Shown here in pieces: positions 54,553 to 62,921 of a DNA stretch of 64,000 nt (its first letter is position 1; each line of letters opens with the position of its first letter). A model generated the notes under the pieces. The model saw only the letters and a program-made list of their open reading frames with translations, did no database searches and was not told the origin of the DNA. Origin of the DNA: Acidobacteriales bacterium 59-55 (GTDB lineage Bacteria > Acidobacteriota > Terriglobia > Terriglobales > Acidobacteriaceae); assembly GCA_001897435.1 (NCBI GenBank), contig MKSV01000004.1, forward strand, positions 310,001-374,000. Direction: 5' to 3'. Made by a program: the position numbers and the translations under genes.

Positions 54553-55231
54553 TCGCGTAGGGCTTAGTGTTGATCGACTGGTTGTAGCGGATGTCCGTGA
54601 AGAAGGTCGTTCTCGTGTCCTCCGACGGCGTAAAGAACTCCTGCTTCAACGAGATGCCCCGCGCCGGATCGACCCAGATGATGATGTGGGTGAACATGTT
54701 GCGGACGCTGGGATCTTTGGAGACCAGATTCAGCTTGGTGGTGGTCACCATCTTCGTGCCGTCATTGATCGGCTCGGTGCCCATGTCGGTGATCGTCCAG
54801 GCCTTGGCCAGATCGGTGCCGCTGCCGCCGAAGCCGAGCGTCAGGAAACTCTCGTACTGCGCCTTATTGTTTCCGGCGCTCAACAGGGTCAGGTGGTCCG
54901 AGCCGGGCTCGAAGAGACGCAGGCCGCCGTTCTTGTACTCGATCACCTTGGCAGTCGGTGGCGCAATCTTCGCGCCCATCTGCAGGCCGGAGCCGTTCTT
55001 AATAAAGTAGATAGTTCCCGTCTGCGTGGTCGTCTCCTTGACGACGCGCTCGTAGATGTCCCAGCGGAAGTCGGCCTCGGCGGACTTGAAACGGGCGCTG
55101 GCCTGATCCATCTGTCGAAGTACCGAATCGAGGTCGCCGGACTTTGACTGAGCGAATGAGGGAACCGGTGTGAGCAGGATCGCGGCTGTTGAAAAGACTA
55201 GCGTTACGGCTACACGGCGAATAGGCATCAT
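54515..55231 (-). CDS. lolA: LolA-like outer-membrane lipoprotein carrier
   Basis: A 238-residue periplasmic protein with signal peptide (MMPIRRVAVTLVFSTAAIL, ending SFAQS). The LolA beta-barrel features DLDSVLRQMDQASARFKSAEADFRW, GTIYFIKNGSGLQMGAKI and KQEFFTPSEDTRTTFFTDIRYN are recognisable. It should carry lipoproteins across the periplasm. The start may be either Met of MM. Its 3' end overlaps the convergent glycosyltransferase gene. Confidence 0.8.
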   Translation of the reverse strand: MMPIRRVAVTLVFSTAAILLTPVPSFAQSKSGDLDSVLRQMDQASARFKSAEADFRWDIYERVVKETTTQTGTIYFIKNGSGLQMGAKIAPPTAKVIEYKNGGLRLFEPGSDHLTLLSAGNNKAQYESFLTLGFGGSGTDLAKAWTITDMGTEPINDGTKMVTTTKLNLVSKDPSVRNMFTHIIIWVDPARGISLKQEFFTPSEDTRTTFFTDIRYNQSINTKPYAIKTDKKTTVDRR

Positions 55232-55366
55232 TCGTTAAGTTCTCCCATCCCATTTGGATGCTTATTAATTGTAGAGGATCGAGCGGTCGGCTCCCGGAGA
55301 TCGCCACGGAATGCTTGGAACGTCCGTCTCGGGATCCCATCAACAGGAAAGATATTTTAAACGCGC

Positions 55367-55392
55367 AAAGGGACAGCCTGAGCCGTCCCTTT
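55367..55392 (-). terminator. Candidate terminator downstream of the cold-shock gene
   Basis: AAAGGGAC (55367-55374) and GTCCCTTT (55385-55392) pair over 8 bp, 35 bp past the cold-shock gene stop on its strand. The expected T-run is weak. Confidence 0.5.
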
Positions 55393-55427
55393 CGCAAATC
55401 TTTTGATTACGGGTGGTGCTCTAAAGA

Positions 55428-55628
55428 CTAGAGAGGCTGAACGTCAGACGCCTGCCATCCCTTGGGCCCCTTGACCACGTTGAATTGTACGGCCTGGCCT
55501 TCCTGAAGGCTTTTGAAACCGTTTGAGTTGATCGCCGAGTAGTGTACGAATACATCCTCGCCGTTCTGACGGCTAATAAAGCCAAACCCCTTGGCATCGT
55601 TAAACCACTTCACTGTTCCTTGTTCCAT
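55428..55628 (-). CDS. Cold-shock domain protein (CspA family)
   Basis: A 66-residue OB-fold RNA/DNA-binding protein. RNP1 is GFGFISRQ and RNP2 is [26 protein letters not shown] is the standard N-terminus. It acts as a nucleic acid chaperone. AAGGA lies about 10 nt upstream of the ATG. The 200 bp before it contain an 8-bp hairpin at 55783-55804 that more likely ends cmk. Confidence 0.97.
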   Translation of the reverse strand: MEQGTVKWFNDAKGFGFISRQNGEDVFVHYSAINSNGFKSLQEGQAVQFNVVKGPKGWQASDVQPL

Positions 55629-55782
55629 TTTGATTCTTTCCTTGTACTGCTCTTGAATTTCCGTAGATCCAAATCGGGGTTCTTACATTGGCTAGCGCTG
55701 CAGAAAACCAATCTGTTTCAAACGATGAAAGAAGGTTAGCACACTCCGCAAGCTTTTTTGAGGAAAAGAGTTAAATACTTTA

Positions 55783-55804
55783 GTTGCACCAATTTAGGTG
55801 CAAC
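55783..55804 (-). terminator. Hairpin downstream of cmk
   Basis: GTTGCACC (55783-55790) and GGTGCAAC (55797-55804) form a perfect 8-bp stem with a 6-nt loop, 27 bp past the cmk stop. It may end cmk or lie in the cold-shock promoter region. Confidence 0.5.
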
Positions 55805-55830
55805 TCCGTTGATAAGGCAAATAAAAGTGT

Positions 55831-56658
55831 TTACCCGGTGGAAAGATGCGCGTTGACGATCTCTTCGGCTCGGGCAAGGACCTCGTCGAGGGTCATCGTC
55901 GTTGAGTCCAGGATGACGGCATCGGGAGCGGGCTGGAGCGGGGATTCAGCCCGATGGCGGTCACGGTAGTCGCGCTCTTTGAGATCGCGGAGGATAGCCT
56001 CTTCGGCCGCGCGCTGCTGTTCGGCAGTTTCAAGGGTCGGCCTTTGGCGGCCAGAGTCCTCCGGGTCGGCTGGCGGCTGGACGGGCGTTGTCTGACGATA
56101 GCGGCGGTTGCCGCGAACCTCGGGGGCGGCATCGAGAAAGATCTTGACCTCGGCATCGGGGAAGACTGCGGTGCCGATGTCGCGGCCTTCCATCACCACG
56201 CCGCCGGCAGCGCCGAGAGCACGCTGCTGGCCGACCATCCAGACGCGCAGATTATGGTGAATGGAGATCCGCGAGGCGGCGGCGGTAACATCCTGTTCGC
56301 GGATGCGGCGGGAAACATCAATGCCATCAAGCAAAACGCGGTTGCCTTCGAGTTGCGGCTCAAGCGTGATGCGCGTGTGGGCAGCCAGGTCAAGCAGTGG
56401 AGCCTCGTCATCGAAGGAAAAGTCGTTTTCGATGGCTTTGAGTGCGAGCGCACGGTACATAGCGCCGGTTTCGAGGTTGAGGAAGCCGAAGTGGCGGGCA
56501 AGGTGCGCGGCGAGCGTGCTTTTGCCAGCGCCCGCCGGGCCGTCGATGGCGATCACGGGACGAGAGCGGCAGATAGGGCACGAAGGCTCAACTTCGACCT
56601 TGGGCAGGGTCGATTCCGGTTGATTTGGCGCATTCGAGTTATCTGGCAGGTGACTCAT
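55831..56658 (-). CDS. cmk: Cytidylate kinase
   Basis: A 275-residue P-loop kinase that phosphorylates CMP and dCMP. Features: IDGPAGAGKSTLA, LNLETGAMYRALALKAI, GIDVSRRIREQDVTAAASR, VMEGRDIGTAVFPDAEVKIFL, and a C-terminal AVILDSTTMTLDEVL. It is longer than the usual 220 residues: an N-terminal extension of about 30 residues with CPICRSRP, and a Pro/Gln-rich insert (QPPADPEDSGRQRPTLET) between the lid and the end. Its ATG overlaps the stop of the upstream AlkZ-like gene by 4 nt. Confidence 0.95.
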   Translation of the reverse strand: MSHLPDNSNAPNQPESTLPKVEVEPSCPICRSRPVIAIDGPAGAGKSTLAAHLARHFGFLNLETGAMYRALALKAIENDFSFDDEAPLLDLAAHTRITLEPQLEGNRVLLDGIDVSRRIREQDVTAAASRISIHHNLRVWMVGQQRALGAAGGVVMEGRDIGTAVFPDAEVKIFLDAAPEVRGNRRYRQTTPVQPPADPEDSGRQRPTLETAEQQRAAEEAILRDLKERDYRDRHRAESPLQPAPDAVILDSTTMTLDEVLARAEEIVNAHLSTG

Positions 56659-58706
56659 CCGGCCGATTCGCCTTTCTCAGGCTTAAATTTACGCGCCGGT
56701 GCCCGTTTTCCGAAGGGCTTTTTATTGCCCTTGAACTTGTCGAAGGTGCTGCCCGGCTTTCCTGAATTATCCGTAGCGGACCTTCGATAGGGCTTCTTAC
56801 CGGCAAAACCGCCAACGGACTTTCCGGCATAGCCGGAGGGCTTGCCACCGGGTTTTCCATAGGGCTTCTTTGCTTTGAATCCGCCGGAGGGCTTGCCTGA
56901 GTAGCTTCCTGAGTCTTTGGGGCGGGATGGGTGTTCGCCGCGGTCAGAAGAAGAGGTCCGTGAGGGGCGAGGTTCGCGGGGAGCGTCGAATTTGCGGAAG
57001 GGCGGTCCGCTGCGGGGGCCGCGTTCTCCCCGGTCGCTGCTTTGGCTATCGCGGTCGCGGGAGAAGCCGGGCTTCCCGCCGAAGCGGGCTGAACCTGCTC
57101 CGCCTTCTCGGGGAGGGCGTGGGCTGAAGCTGCCGGGTTTGCGCGGGCCTCCGAAGGAGGGTTTGCCGCCAAAGTCTCGGCGCGGGGGACGGGATTGGCT
57201 GTCGCCGTCCGTGCGAGGGGCAAAGTCGCGCCTTGGGGGACGGGAATCGCCAAAGTCTCGGCGGGGTGGACGGTTGTCGCCGCGGTCGAAGGATCTTCCG
57301 GTGGAGCCCTCGCGTTTGCGGCCGAAGGTCCCCGGCTTTGAGAAGGTCCTGCGCGGCGGACGGGAATCGCCCGATTCATCGTCGCGCCGGAAGGCAGGCC
57401 TATCGCGATCGAAGCGCGGCTTGTCGCCGAAGGACGGCTTCGAGTTGTACGGGCGCTTTTCCCCGCGGTCGAAGCCGGGTTTGCGCGGATAGGCGCGAGG
57501 TGCGTCCTGCTGATTCTCGCCTCCGCTGGTCTTCTCTTCGCCGCGTACGTTTGAGGGCCTGCGGGATGCACTGAGGCGCGCCGCCTTTTCCTCTTCCCAT
57601 GGTTTGTTGAAGCTGGGGCGGCCGGGACTGGACTCACGATTGAAGGGGCGGCGTTCGCGGTCGAAGCCTTCGGCAGAGAAGGGCTTTGCACCCGGCCTGG
57701 CGATATAACCTGTGCCTGTCTTGCGGGGTTTGGGAACGAACTTCTTGATGCGCACTGGAACTTCAGCCCCGCCTTCCAATTCGGGGATGGCGACGGCATC
57801 GGTTTCATCGGCAGCAGGCGCGGCAATGGCGAGAAACGCGGGCAGGTCTCCGTTGACGTGGAGGACGGTTCGGCCTTCGATGGCAATCGTTTCAAGCTGA
57901 CGCGCCGACATCAGCGCGTGAACCACGTCGCGGATGCGCGAGCGCGGGGCGACCGGGGAGAGAAAGGTCTCAATATCGTCTTCACTGGCCACGAGAGCCT
58001 GGCCGAGATAGAGGGAGATGAGAGCCGAAAGCGCGGTCGGCTGACCGGCATTGGCTCCGGCCTTGATCTGCTTGGTAAAGCGTGTGGTGGTCAACTCCCA
58101 CAGCGTGGCCGCTCCGTCCGGCTGCGGGATGGGGAGCACGCGAAGGTGCTGCCAAAGCTCGGTGAGGGCGCGAAGGACGGCGGCCTCGGTGACCTCCTTG
58201 CCCAACTGCGTCGCCAGGTCGTAGGCCGAAAGCGTAATACGCTCGGCCAGCAGGTTGTAGGCGGCGAGTGCGAGCGGGGAGACCTTTGTGGCTCCACTTG
58301 TGGCAGGCGGCTGTTTCCACGCCTTGTCGCCGCGCAGAGTGAAGATGTAGGGGAAGGCCAGAGGGGAGACGACGAAGTCGGGGATTTCCGTGCCGGTTCC
58401 GGTGGGATTGCCGAACAGGTTCAGCGGAATGGCTCCGCCGTCGGCGATGAGGCGGGTGAGCAGGCTGCGCGGCTCATCGGTTTCAGCCAGCGTGGGCGCG
58501 GCATTGGGAATGCCAAGGATGGCCTCTACAAAGGACGGCGCGGGAGAGGGAATCTGCTGCGCGCGGGGCGTGTAGAGGACCAGGCCGGAGGCATTGAGCC
58601 AGTCGCGGAGCATGTTGATGGTGAGGATGGGGTCGGCGTTCTGGTGCCAGTGGGTGAGGCGGGCGGCGGCGAGCTGATCGGCCGTGGAGCTGCTTGGGTT
58701 ACTCAA
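56655..58706 (-). CDS. AlkZ-like winged-helix protein with long RG-rich disordered tail
   Basis: A 683-residue protein. Residues 1-310 resemble AlkZ-related winged-helix DNA glycosylase-like proteins (LVLYTPRAQQIPSPAPSFVE, LRALTELWQHLRVLPIP), assigned from overall layout. Residues 315-683 are disordered, rich in Arg, Gly, Pro, Asp and Lys, with four RPPRRxF motifs around GDSRPPRR and many RGG-like and FDRG units; this suggests RNA or nucleic acid binding or phase separation. The start is a TTG at 58706 with GGAAGG 7 nt upstream. It is translationally coupled to cmk. The function is not known. Confidence 0.75.
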   Translation of the reverse strand: MSNPSSSTADQLAAARLTHWHQNADPILTINMLRDWLNASGLVLYTPRAQQIPSPAPSFVEAILGIPNAAPTLAETDEPRSLLTRLIADGGAIPLNLFGNPTGTGTEIPDFVVSPLAFPYIFTLRGDKAWKQPPATSGATKVSPLALAAYNLLAERITLSAYDLATQLGKEVTEAAVLRALTELWQHLRVLPIPQPDGAATLWELTTTRFTKQIKAGANAGQPTALSALISLYLGQALVASEDDIETFLSPVAPRSRIRDVVHALMSARQLETIAIEGRTVLHVNGDLPAFLAIAAPAADETDAVAIPELEGGAEVPVRIKKFVPKPRKTGTGYIARPGAKPFSAEGFDRERRPFNRESSPGRPSFNKPWEEEKAARLSASRRPSNVRGEEKTSGGENQQDAPRAYPRKPGFDRGEKRPYNSKPSFGDKPRFDRDRPAFRRDDESGDSRPPRRTFSKPGTFGRKREGSTGRSFDRGDNRPPRRDFGDSRPPRRDFAPRTDGDSQSRPPRRDFGGKPSFGGPRKPGSFSPRPPREGGAGSARFGGKPGFSRDRDSQSSDRGERGPRSGPPFRKFDAPREPRPSRTSSSDRGEHPSRPKDSGSYSGKPSGGFKAKKPYGKPGGKPSGYAGKSVGGFAGKKPYRRSATDNSGKPGSTFDKFKGNKKPFGKRAPARKFKPEKGESAG

Positions 58707-58906
58707 GGTGTTGCCTTCCTGCTGGGGCGAAGCTACCGCACGACAGCAATCGTTCCGCCTGGGCTGAACGAGGATAATTCTTTCGATGAAACAGCGCGAT
58801 TCGAGTCGTTAAATCCCTGCCGCACACTCAAGGATACCCTAAAAGACGATGGAAGTTTCGAGGCTGCCATGGCTGGAGAGAAGGGGGCTTCTCCCCTGGA
58901 CGTTAA

Positions 58907-58939
58907 GTCCTAAAGTATTTGATTCAGATGTCTTAGGAC
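58907..58939. terminator. Inverted repeat between mutL and the AlkZ-like gene
   Basis: GTCCTAA (58907-58913) and TTAGGAC (58933-58939) are separated by 19 nt, just past the mutL stop on the minus strand. It may be a terminator, but no U-tract was seen. Confidence 0.35.
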
Positions 58940-58969
58940 CGAACTTCAAATTTCGGATGGGGATGTGAA

Positions 58970-60901
58970 TCAGATCCGCTGGAAGGCCTTGGCTATGTCC
59001 TTGTGAGAGTAGCGGAGCGCGATGGGACGGCCGTGCGGGCAGCTTGTAGGATGCTCAGTCTTGCCCAGTTCGGCGAGCAGCCAGTCGATCTTGGCGCGGT
59101 CGAGCGGCATGTTGACTTTGATGGCGGCGTGGCAGGCGATGCTGGCGGCGATGCGTCGTCGCCGGGCCTCGGCGTTTTCGGCCTGCTGCTCGCGGTCGGG
59201 GACTGCGAGGACCTCTTCCAGCATCCGCTCCAACTCGCGGCCTTCGAGTCCTACCGGGGCGGCCTTGATGGCAATGGTGTTAGGGCCGAAGGGCTCAGCC
59301 TCGAAGCCGTTGCGCTCAAGCTCGTCGGCGAGGCGGGCGAAGGTGACCATCTGGGCGGGGAGAAGATCGACCAGGACGGGCATGAGCAGGCGCTGGCGCT
59401 GCACCTGTTCGACTTCGCGCTCGCGCAGAATCTTTTCAAAGAGGACCCGCTCGTGGGCGACGTGCTGATCGACGATCCAGAGGCCCTCGTCGTTGACGGC
59501 GAGGATAAAGGAGTCGCGAAGCTGGCCGAGAGGCTTTAGCGTGGCGAGGGCGTTGAGAGTCTCGTTCTCGTCGGGGCCTGACTCGTCTTCATAGCCGACG
59601 GGGATCTGTGCTTCGGGGAAGGTAAGGCGACTCGGCGATTCGGGGACTTGCGGGGTTGCCAGGTTGAAAGGCGCGCTATCGGCCAGGGTGGGGTCAGCCT
59701 CGGATTGGGGACCGTCGTGCTCTCCGTTTGGATCGAAGACAGGTTGAATGGGGCCGTCGCTGAGAGGGCTTACGTCGATCAGCAGCGAGGCGCCGGCGTG
59801 GGGCGTGTTGGAGAGCGCGGCGGCGAAGCTGGCTACGGGACGGCTCTGCATCAGCGTGGTGCGAACGGTGTCGCGGATGAAGTCATGGACGAAGCTGGGT
59901 TGGCGGAAGCGGACTTCGGTCTTGGCAGGATGAACGTTGACGTCAACTTCCTGCGGCGGCATCTCCAGAAAGAGCAGGACGACCGGGAACGAGGTGGGAG
60001 GAATGATGTTGCGGTAGGCCTCGCTGAGCGCGTGGATGACGAGCTTGTCGCGGACAAGGCGATGGTTGACGAAGACGTAGACGGAGTTGCGATTGAGCTT
60101 CTGCAACTCGGGCTTGGAGACGAAGCCGGTGATGCGGAGGTAGCCGGGGTCGGGCGGGGTATAGTCCTGCTCGCGTTTCCACGGCGGCGGCTCGGGCAGG
60201 CCGGCGCGGGCGAAGTCCATCTCCGCGGTGGTCGGGAGCATAAGGCTCGAGGTCTCGCGGCCAAAGATCTGGAAGAGGCGGTCGGAGCTGTTGCCGACGG
60301 CCGGCGCGACCAGCAGGGCTTGCGTTGCAGAGTGAAGCTCGAAGTGCTTGGTCGGATGGGCGAGGGCATAGTGCGTGACCAGAGCGGCGATGTGCGAGAG
60401 TTCGGTCTGTTCGGACTTAAGGAATTTGCGCCGGGCCGGAGTGTTAAAGAAGAGATCGCGGATGGTGATGGTGGTTCCGGCGGGCAGGCCAGCCTCTTCG
60501 ACGCGGAGAATGTTGCCTCCGGCGATCTCGACCAGGGTTCCGGCTGCTTCTTCCGGCGAACGGGTTTCGAGAGTAAGGCGGGAGACGCTGGCGATCGACG
60601 GCAGAGCCTCGCCGCGAAAGCCGAGCGTGGCGATGGCGAGCAGATCGTCGGAGGTGCGGAGCTTGCTGGTGGCGTGGCGCTCGAAGGCGAGCAGGGCGTC
60701 GTCCTTGACCATGCCGTGGCCGTTGTCGGCGATGCGGATGAGCTTGCGGCCCCCCGCCTCGACCTCGACGCGGATACGGGTGGCCCCGGCGTCGATCGAG
60801 TTTTCGAGCAGCTCCTTGACGACCGAAGCAGGGCGCTCGACGACTTCTCCGGCGGCTATCTGGTTGGCTACCAGGTCAGAGAGGATGCGGATGCGGCCCA
60901 T
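58970..60901 (-). CDS. mutL: DNA mismatch repair protein MutL (endonuclease type)
   Basis: A 643-residue protein. The GHKL ATPase has EVVERPASVVKELLENSIDA and IADNGHGM, and HATSKL follows. The C-terminal endonuclease motif DQHVAHERVLFE fits DQHA-x2-E-x4-E with Ala replaced by Val; ACHAAIK and CPHGRPIAL supply the zinc-site residues. Such MutL proteins nick the new strand themselves, which fits bacteria lacking MutH. A Pro/Asp-rich linker joins the halves. mutS is not in the window. Confidence 0.96.
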   Translation of the reverse strand: MGRIRILSDLVANQIAAGEVVERPASVVKELLENSIDAGATRIRVEVEAGGRKLIRIADNGHGMVKDDALLAFERHATSKLRTSDDLLAIATLGFRGEALPSIASVSRLTLETRSPEEAAGTLVEIAGGNILRVEEAGLPAGTTITIRDLFFNTPARRKFLKSEQTELSHIAALVTHYALAHPTKHFELHSATQALLVAPAVGNSSDRLFQIFGRETSSLMLPTTAEMDFARAGLPEPPPWKREQDYTPPDPGYLRITGFVSKPELQKLNRNSVYVFVNHRLVRDKLVIHALSEAYRNIIPPTSFPVVLLFLEMPPQEVDVNVHPAKTEVRFRQPSFVHDFIRDTVRTTLMQSRPVASFAAALSNTPHAGASLLIDVSPLSDGPIQPVFDPNGEHDGPQSEADPTLADSAPFNLATPQVPESPSRLTFPEAQIPVGYEDESGPDENETLNALATLKPLGQLRDSFILAVNDEGLWIVDQHVAHERVLFEKILREREVEQVQRQRLLMPVLVDLLPAQMVTFARLADELERNGFEAEPFGPNTIAIKAAPVGLEGRELERMLEEVLAVPDREQQAENAEARRRRIAASIACHAAIKVNMPLDRAKIDWLLAELGKTEHPTSCPHGRPIALRYSHKDIAKAFQRI

Positions 60902-61031
60902 AGAGACAAATTGTACGGGAGCGGAGTGTAAGTGCTTTTATTCTGCATTCTTTTGCATAGATGGTTCAGTGAAAACTTGCGGGAGCATCTATTTCCGGCG
61001 TTTTTAAGTGTCCTTGAAAACATTCGACTTT

Positions 61032-61045
61032 GGCAGCCTAAGTGC
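61032..61045 (+). promoter_or_regulatory. Candidate sigma-54 (-24/-12) promoter for the PEP-CTERM gene at 61092
   Basis: TTGGCA and TGCAA elements place GG at 61032-61033 and GC at 61044-61045, an exact GG-N10-GC spacing, about 47 bp before the start codon. Nine of twelve consensus positions match. PEP-CTERM genes are controlled by RpoN in some other bacteria. Confidence 0.4.
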
Positions 61046-61091
61046 AACCCCGTCAATGTATTCCCATCTTTCCCATTTTTAAGGAGACCCA

Positions 61092-61631
61092 TTGAAACGG
61101 TTATCGCTTGTACTTTGCATCTTTGCTTTGGCTTCATTCGCTTCTACTTCTGCTCTGGCCGATACATTCACATTTGACTTTAGCGGCGCTTTTTTCTCCG
61201 GATCCGGTCACTTTGCCGCAGATCAAATCGGCACGTCCGACCAATACAATGTGACCTCGGTTTACGATGGTTTCGTCACCAGCGCTCTGGGAACCTCCAA
61301 CATTGTCGGCTTGTTGGGTGTGAATACCTTCCAGGGGAATGACAACATCCTTATCTATCCAGGCACCTGGGGAATCAATGGGCCGAAATACTTCAACCAC
61401 GGAGGCGTTTCCTTCCTGTTGGATGGCGGCTATCAGGTCAATCTGAACGACACACTCCTTTTTGAGAACGCAGTTGCCGGAAATGGGCAGGGCTTCAATA
61501 TCACGGAATTAACCTTTGTCGATGTAGACAAGCAGGCTGCGTCTCCCGTACCAGAGCCCAGCAGCCTGACATTGTTAGGCACTGGCGTTCTTGGCCTGGC
61601 AGGTGTCATCCGCCGGAAGTTTGTTGCTTGA
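61092..61631 (+). CDS. PEP-CTERM sorting-domain protein
   Basis: A 179-residue exported protein. The signal peptide is KRLSLVLCIFALASFASTSA, and the C-terminus VPEPSSLTLLGTGVLGLAGV followed by RRKFV is a PEP-CTERM sorting signal with its membrane helix and basic tail, cleaved by exosortase. The middle is a beta-rich domain of unknown function. The start is a TTG at 61092 with AAGGAG 5 nt upstream. It would reach the cell surface, perhaps with exopolysaccharide. No exosortase gene is in the window. Confidence 0.9.
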   Translation: MKRLSLVLCIFALASFASTSALADTFTFDFSGAFFSGSGHFAADQIGTSDQYNVTSVYDGFVTSALGTSNIVGLLGVNTFQGNDNILIYPGTWGINGPKYFNHGGVSFLLDGGYQVNLNDTLLFENAVAGNGQGFNITELTFVDVDKQAASPVPEPSSLTLLGTGVLGLAGVIRRKFVA

Positions 61632-61679
61632 TACTTTCTGACACGGGCAGTAAATTGTCTTGTTCGTTGTGGAAGAAAT

Positions 61680-61714
61680 GAAAGGGGCCGCCTCGTAATG
61701 AGGCGGCCCCTTTC
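61680..61714. terminator. Strong hairpin terminator after the first PEP-CTERM gene
   Basis: GAAAGGGGCCGCCTC (61680-61694) and GAGGCGGCCCCTTTC (61700-61714) form a perfect 15-bp stem with a 5-nt loop, followed by TT. It lies 48 bp after the stop codon. Confidence 0.85.
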
Positions 61715-61830
61715 TTGCGCGCGGGACTTATTAAGTTACGGGAAGGCCCATTAACTCCTCAATCGTGCCCGTAACAGAACCCGGGCTTAATAGAGGTTCC
61801 TTAAAACCGTTTAGTGAGCTGTGAAGGCGC

Positions 61831-61938
61831 GTCATCTCGACCGGAGCGAAGCGGAGTGGAGAGGCCCCTGTATTCGCCTTTGCTCGTGGCACGTTTTTCG
61901 GCTTCGCTCAGGACAGGCTCTGAAGTCGTGCCATTACT
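61831..61938. repeat. Repeat-like intergenic element (GGAGCGAAGCGGAG type)
   Basis: A stretch with CATCTCGACCGGAGCGAAG, GCGGAGTGGAGAGGCCCCTG and GGCTTCGCTCAGGACAGGC that I associate with dispersed intergenic elements of acidobacteria, from memory. No second copy is in this window, so the call is tentative. Confidence 0.4.
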
Positions 61939-62001
61939 TCCATCGAGCCGGACTCAATCAGAGGAAGAGTTGACCGATCAGCGGAAAGTGGAAGATAGAA
62001 A

Positions 62002-62032
62002 ACCCCATGTCCTGACATGCAGGACATGGGGT
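62002..62032. repeat. Palindromic element, 12-bp perfect stem
   Basis: ACCCCATGTCCT (62002-62013) and AGGACATGGGGT (62021-62032) pair perfectly around a 7-nt loop. The arm core CCCCATGTCC recurs at about 49411-49421, supporting a dispersed family. Confidence 0.55.
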
Positions 62033-62102
62033 ACCCCGGGATTGCTGGGGTAAAACATAAACCAAGGAGAAAAGCAGTGCCGGTTACAAGAGAAATGGTT
62101 CC

Positions 62103-62681
62103 TTAGCTGGCGCGCTGCGGGGCCATCCGGCGATAGAGCATTCCCGCACCGCCGAAGAGTCCGGTGGTAAGCAGCAGCAGAGAAGCCGGTTCAGGGACGG
62201 GAGAGGTAGGCGGAACCTGCGAGGCAGTAAAGGTGCCGTAGGAGCCGCTCTGCTCGTTGTTGTAGTAGAAGGCGTAGACGCCGGTGGTGTGCAGCGCGTA
62301 ACGGTCGTTGGTTCCGGTTCCAAGCTCCTGAGCGAAGGTGATGTCGTAGAGCGAGCCGTTCTGGAAGACCACGAAGGCATCGGTGTCTCCCGCGAGGGTG
62401 AAGGTCTGGCCGGCCAGGGTGAAGCTCAGGTCATTGAGGTTGCCAAGCGCAAGCGAGTAGGTGGTGTTGCCGGTTGCCGCCGGTGCGCCGTCGATGGTGA
62501 ACGTTCCCGTTCCTCCGATGGTCGAACCGGCGCCGGGAGTCAGGGTGAGGTTATAGGTCAGGGGTGAGGCGTGCAGGGCGGCGGGAGCGAACGCTGTCAG
62601 CGCGATTGCGACGGCAGCGACCAAAGCAGGTTTGACGAGGGAGATTTTACGGGCCTTGCAAGCGGCAAGCAGGGAATACAT
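62103..62681 (-). CDS. PEP-CTERM sorting-domain protein (second)
   Basis: About 192 residues from the ATG at 62681, which has GGAGG 8 nt upstream. A signal region (KPALVAAVAIALTAFAPAAL, then HASP) is followed by a beta-rich domain with Thr/Gly repeats, and the C-terminus VPEPASLLLLTTGLFGGAGM followed by YRRM is a PEP-CTERM signal. Although both genes encode PEP-CTERM proteins, the middle regions are not obviously similar, so they are not recent duplicates. It is probably exported and processed by exosortase. Confidence 0.9.
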   Translation of the reverse strand: MYSLLAACKARKISLVKPALVAAVAIALTAFAPAALHASPLTYNLTLTPGAGSTIGGTGTFTIDGAPAATGNTTYSLALGNLNDLSFTLAGQTFTLAGDTDAFVVFQNGSLYDITFAQELGTGTNDRYALHTTGVYAFYYNNEQSGSYGTFTASQVPPTSPVPEPASLLLLTTGLFGGAGMLYRRMAPQRAS

Positions 62682-62815
62682 CAGTGAATCCTCCAAAGAC
62701 GAACTGCTGTCTATGCCTGTGTCTAAGCAGGTTGGAGGCCAAACGCGAAAGTAGTCCGAATACAGGGAAAAACGTTGAATTGGCTACTTCCGGGTCATGG
62801 AGAGAAGCTGGATGC

Positions 62816-62850
62816 GCATTAATTTGCCCTTGGTGTGCATTTTTTTGCCC
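62816..62850 (-). promoter_or_regulatory. Two candidate sigma-54-like sites upstream of the second PEP-CTERM gene
   Basis: On the minus strand, GG-N10-GC spacing occurs twice: GG at 62850-62849 with GC at 62838-62837, and GG at 62829-62828 with GC at 62817-62816. Each has only a partial consensus match. They lie about 135-170 bp upstream of the start codon, farther than usual. Confidence 0.25.
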
Positions 62851-62921
62851 ATATCTCGATGGGATGGGAAATTGGTCCCTCACCCATGAGATATCGCGCA
62901 GAAAACGCTCGATGTCTGGAC

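Larger units (their letters stand above)
61632..62102. other. Intergenic region with terminator and repeats
   Basis: About 470 bp between convergent PEP-CTERM genes. It holds the hairpin terminator at 61680-61714, a low-complexity repeat-like stretch at 61831-61938 (CATCTCGACCGGAGCGAAG and GGCTTCGCTCAGGACAGG) and the 12-bp palindrome at 62002-62032. No gene is supported. Confidence 0.6.

Noticed and set aside
56639..57895. A long open frame of 418 codons on the minus strand overlapping the AlkZ-like gene
   Set aside because: It is a shifted frame of the low-complexity RG-rich tail; the product is Ser/Ala/Pro repeats without any recognisable fold, and its stop overlaps the cmk start region.
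59648..60931. A 427-codon frame on the plus strand opposite mutL
   Set aside because: Antisense shadow; mutL motifs are unambiguous on the other strand.
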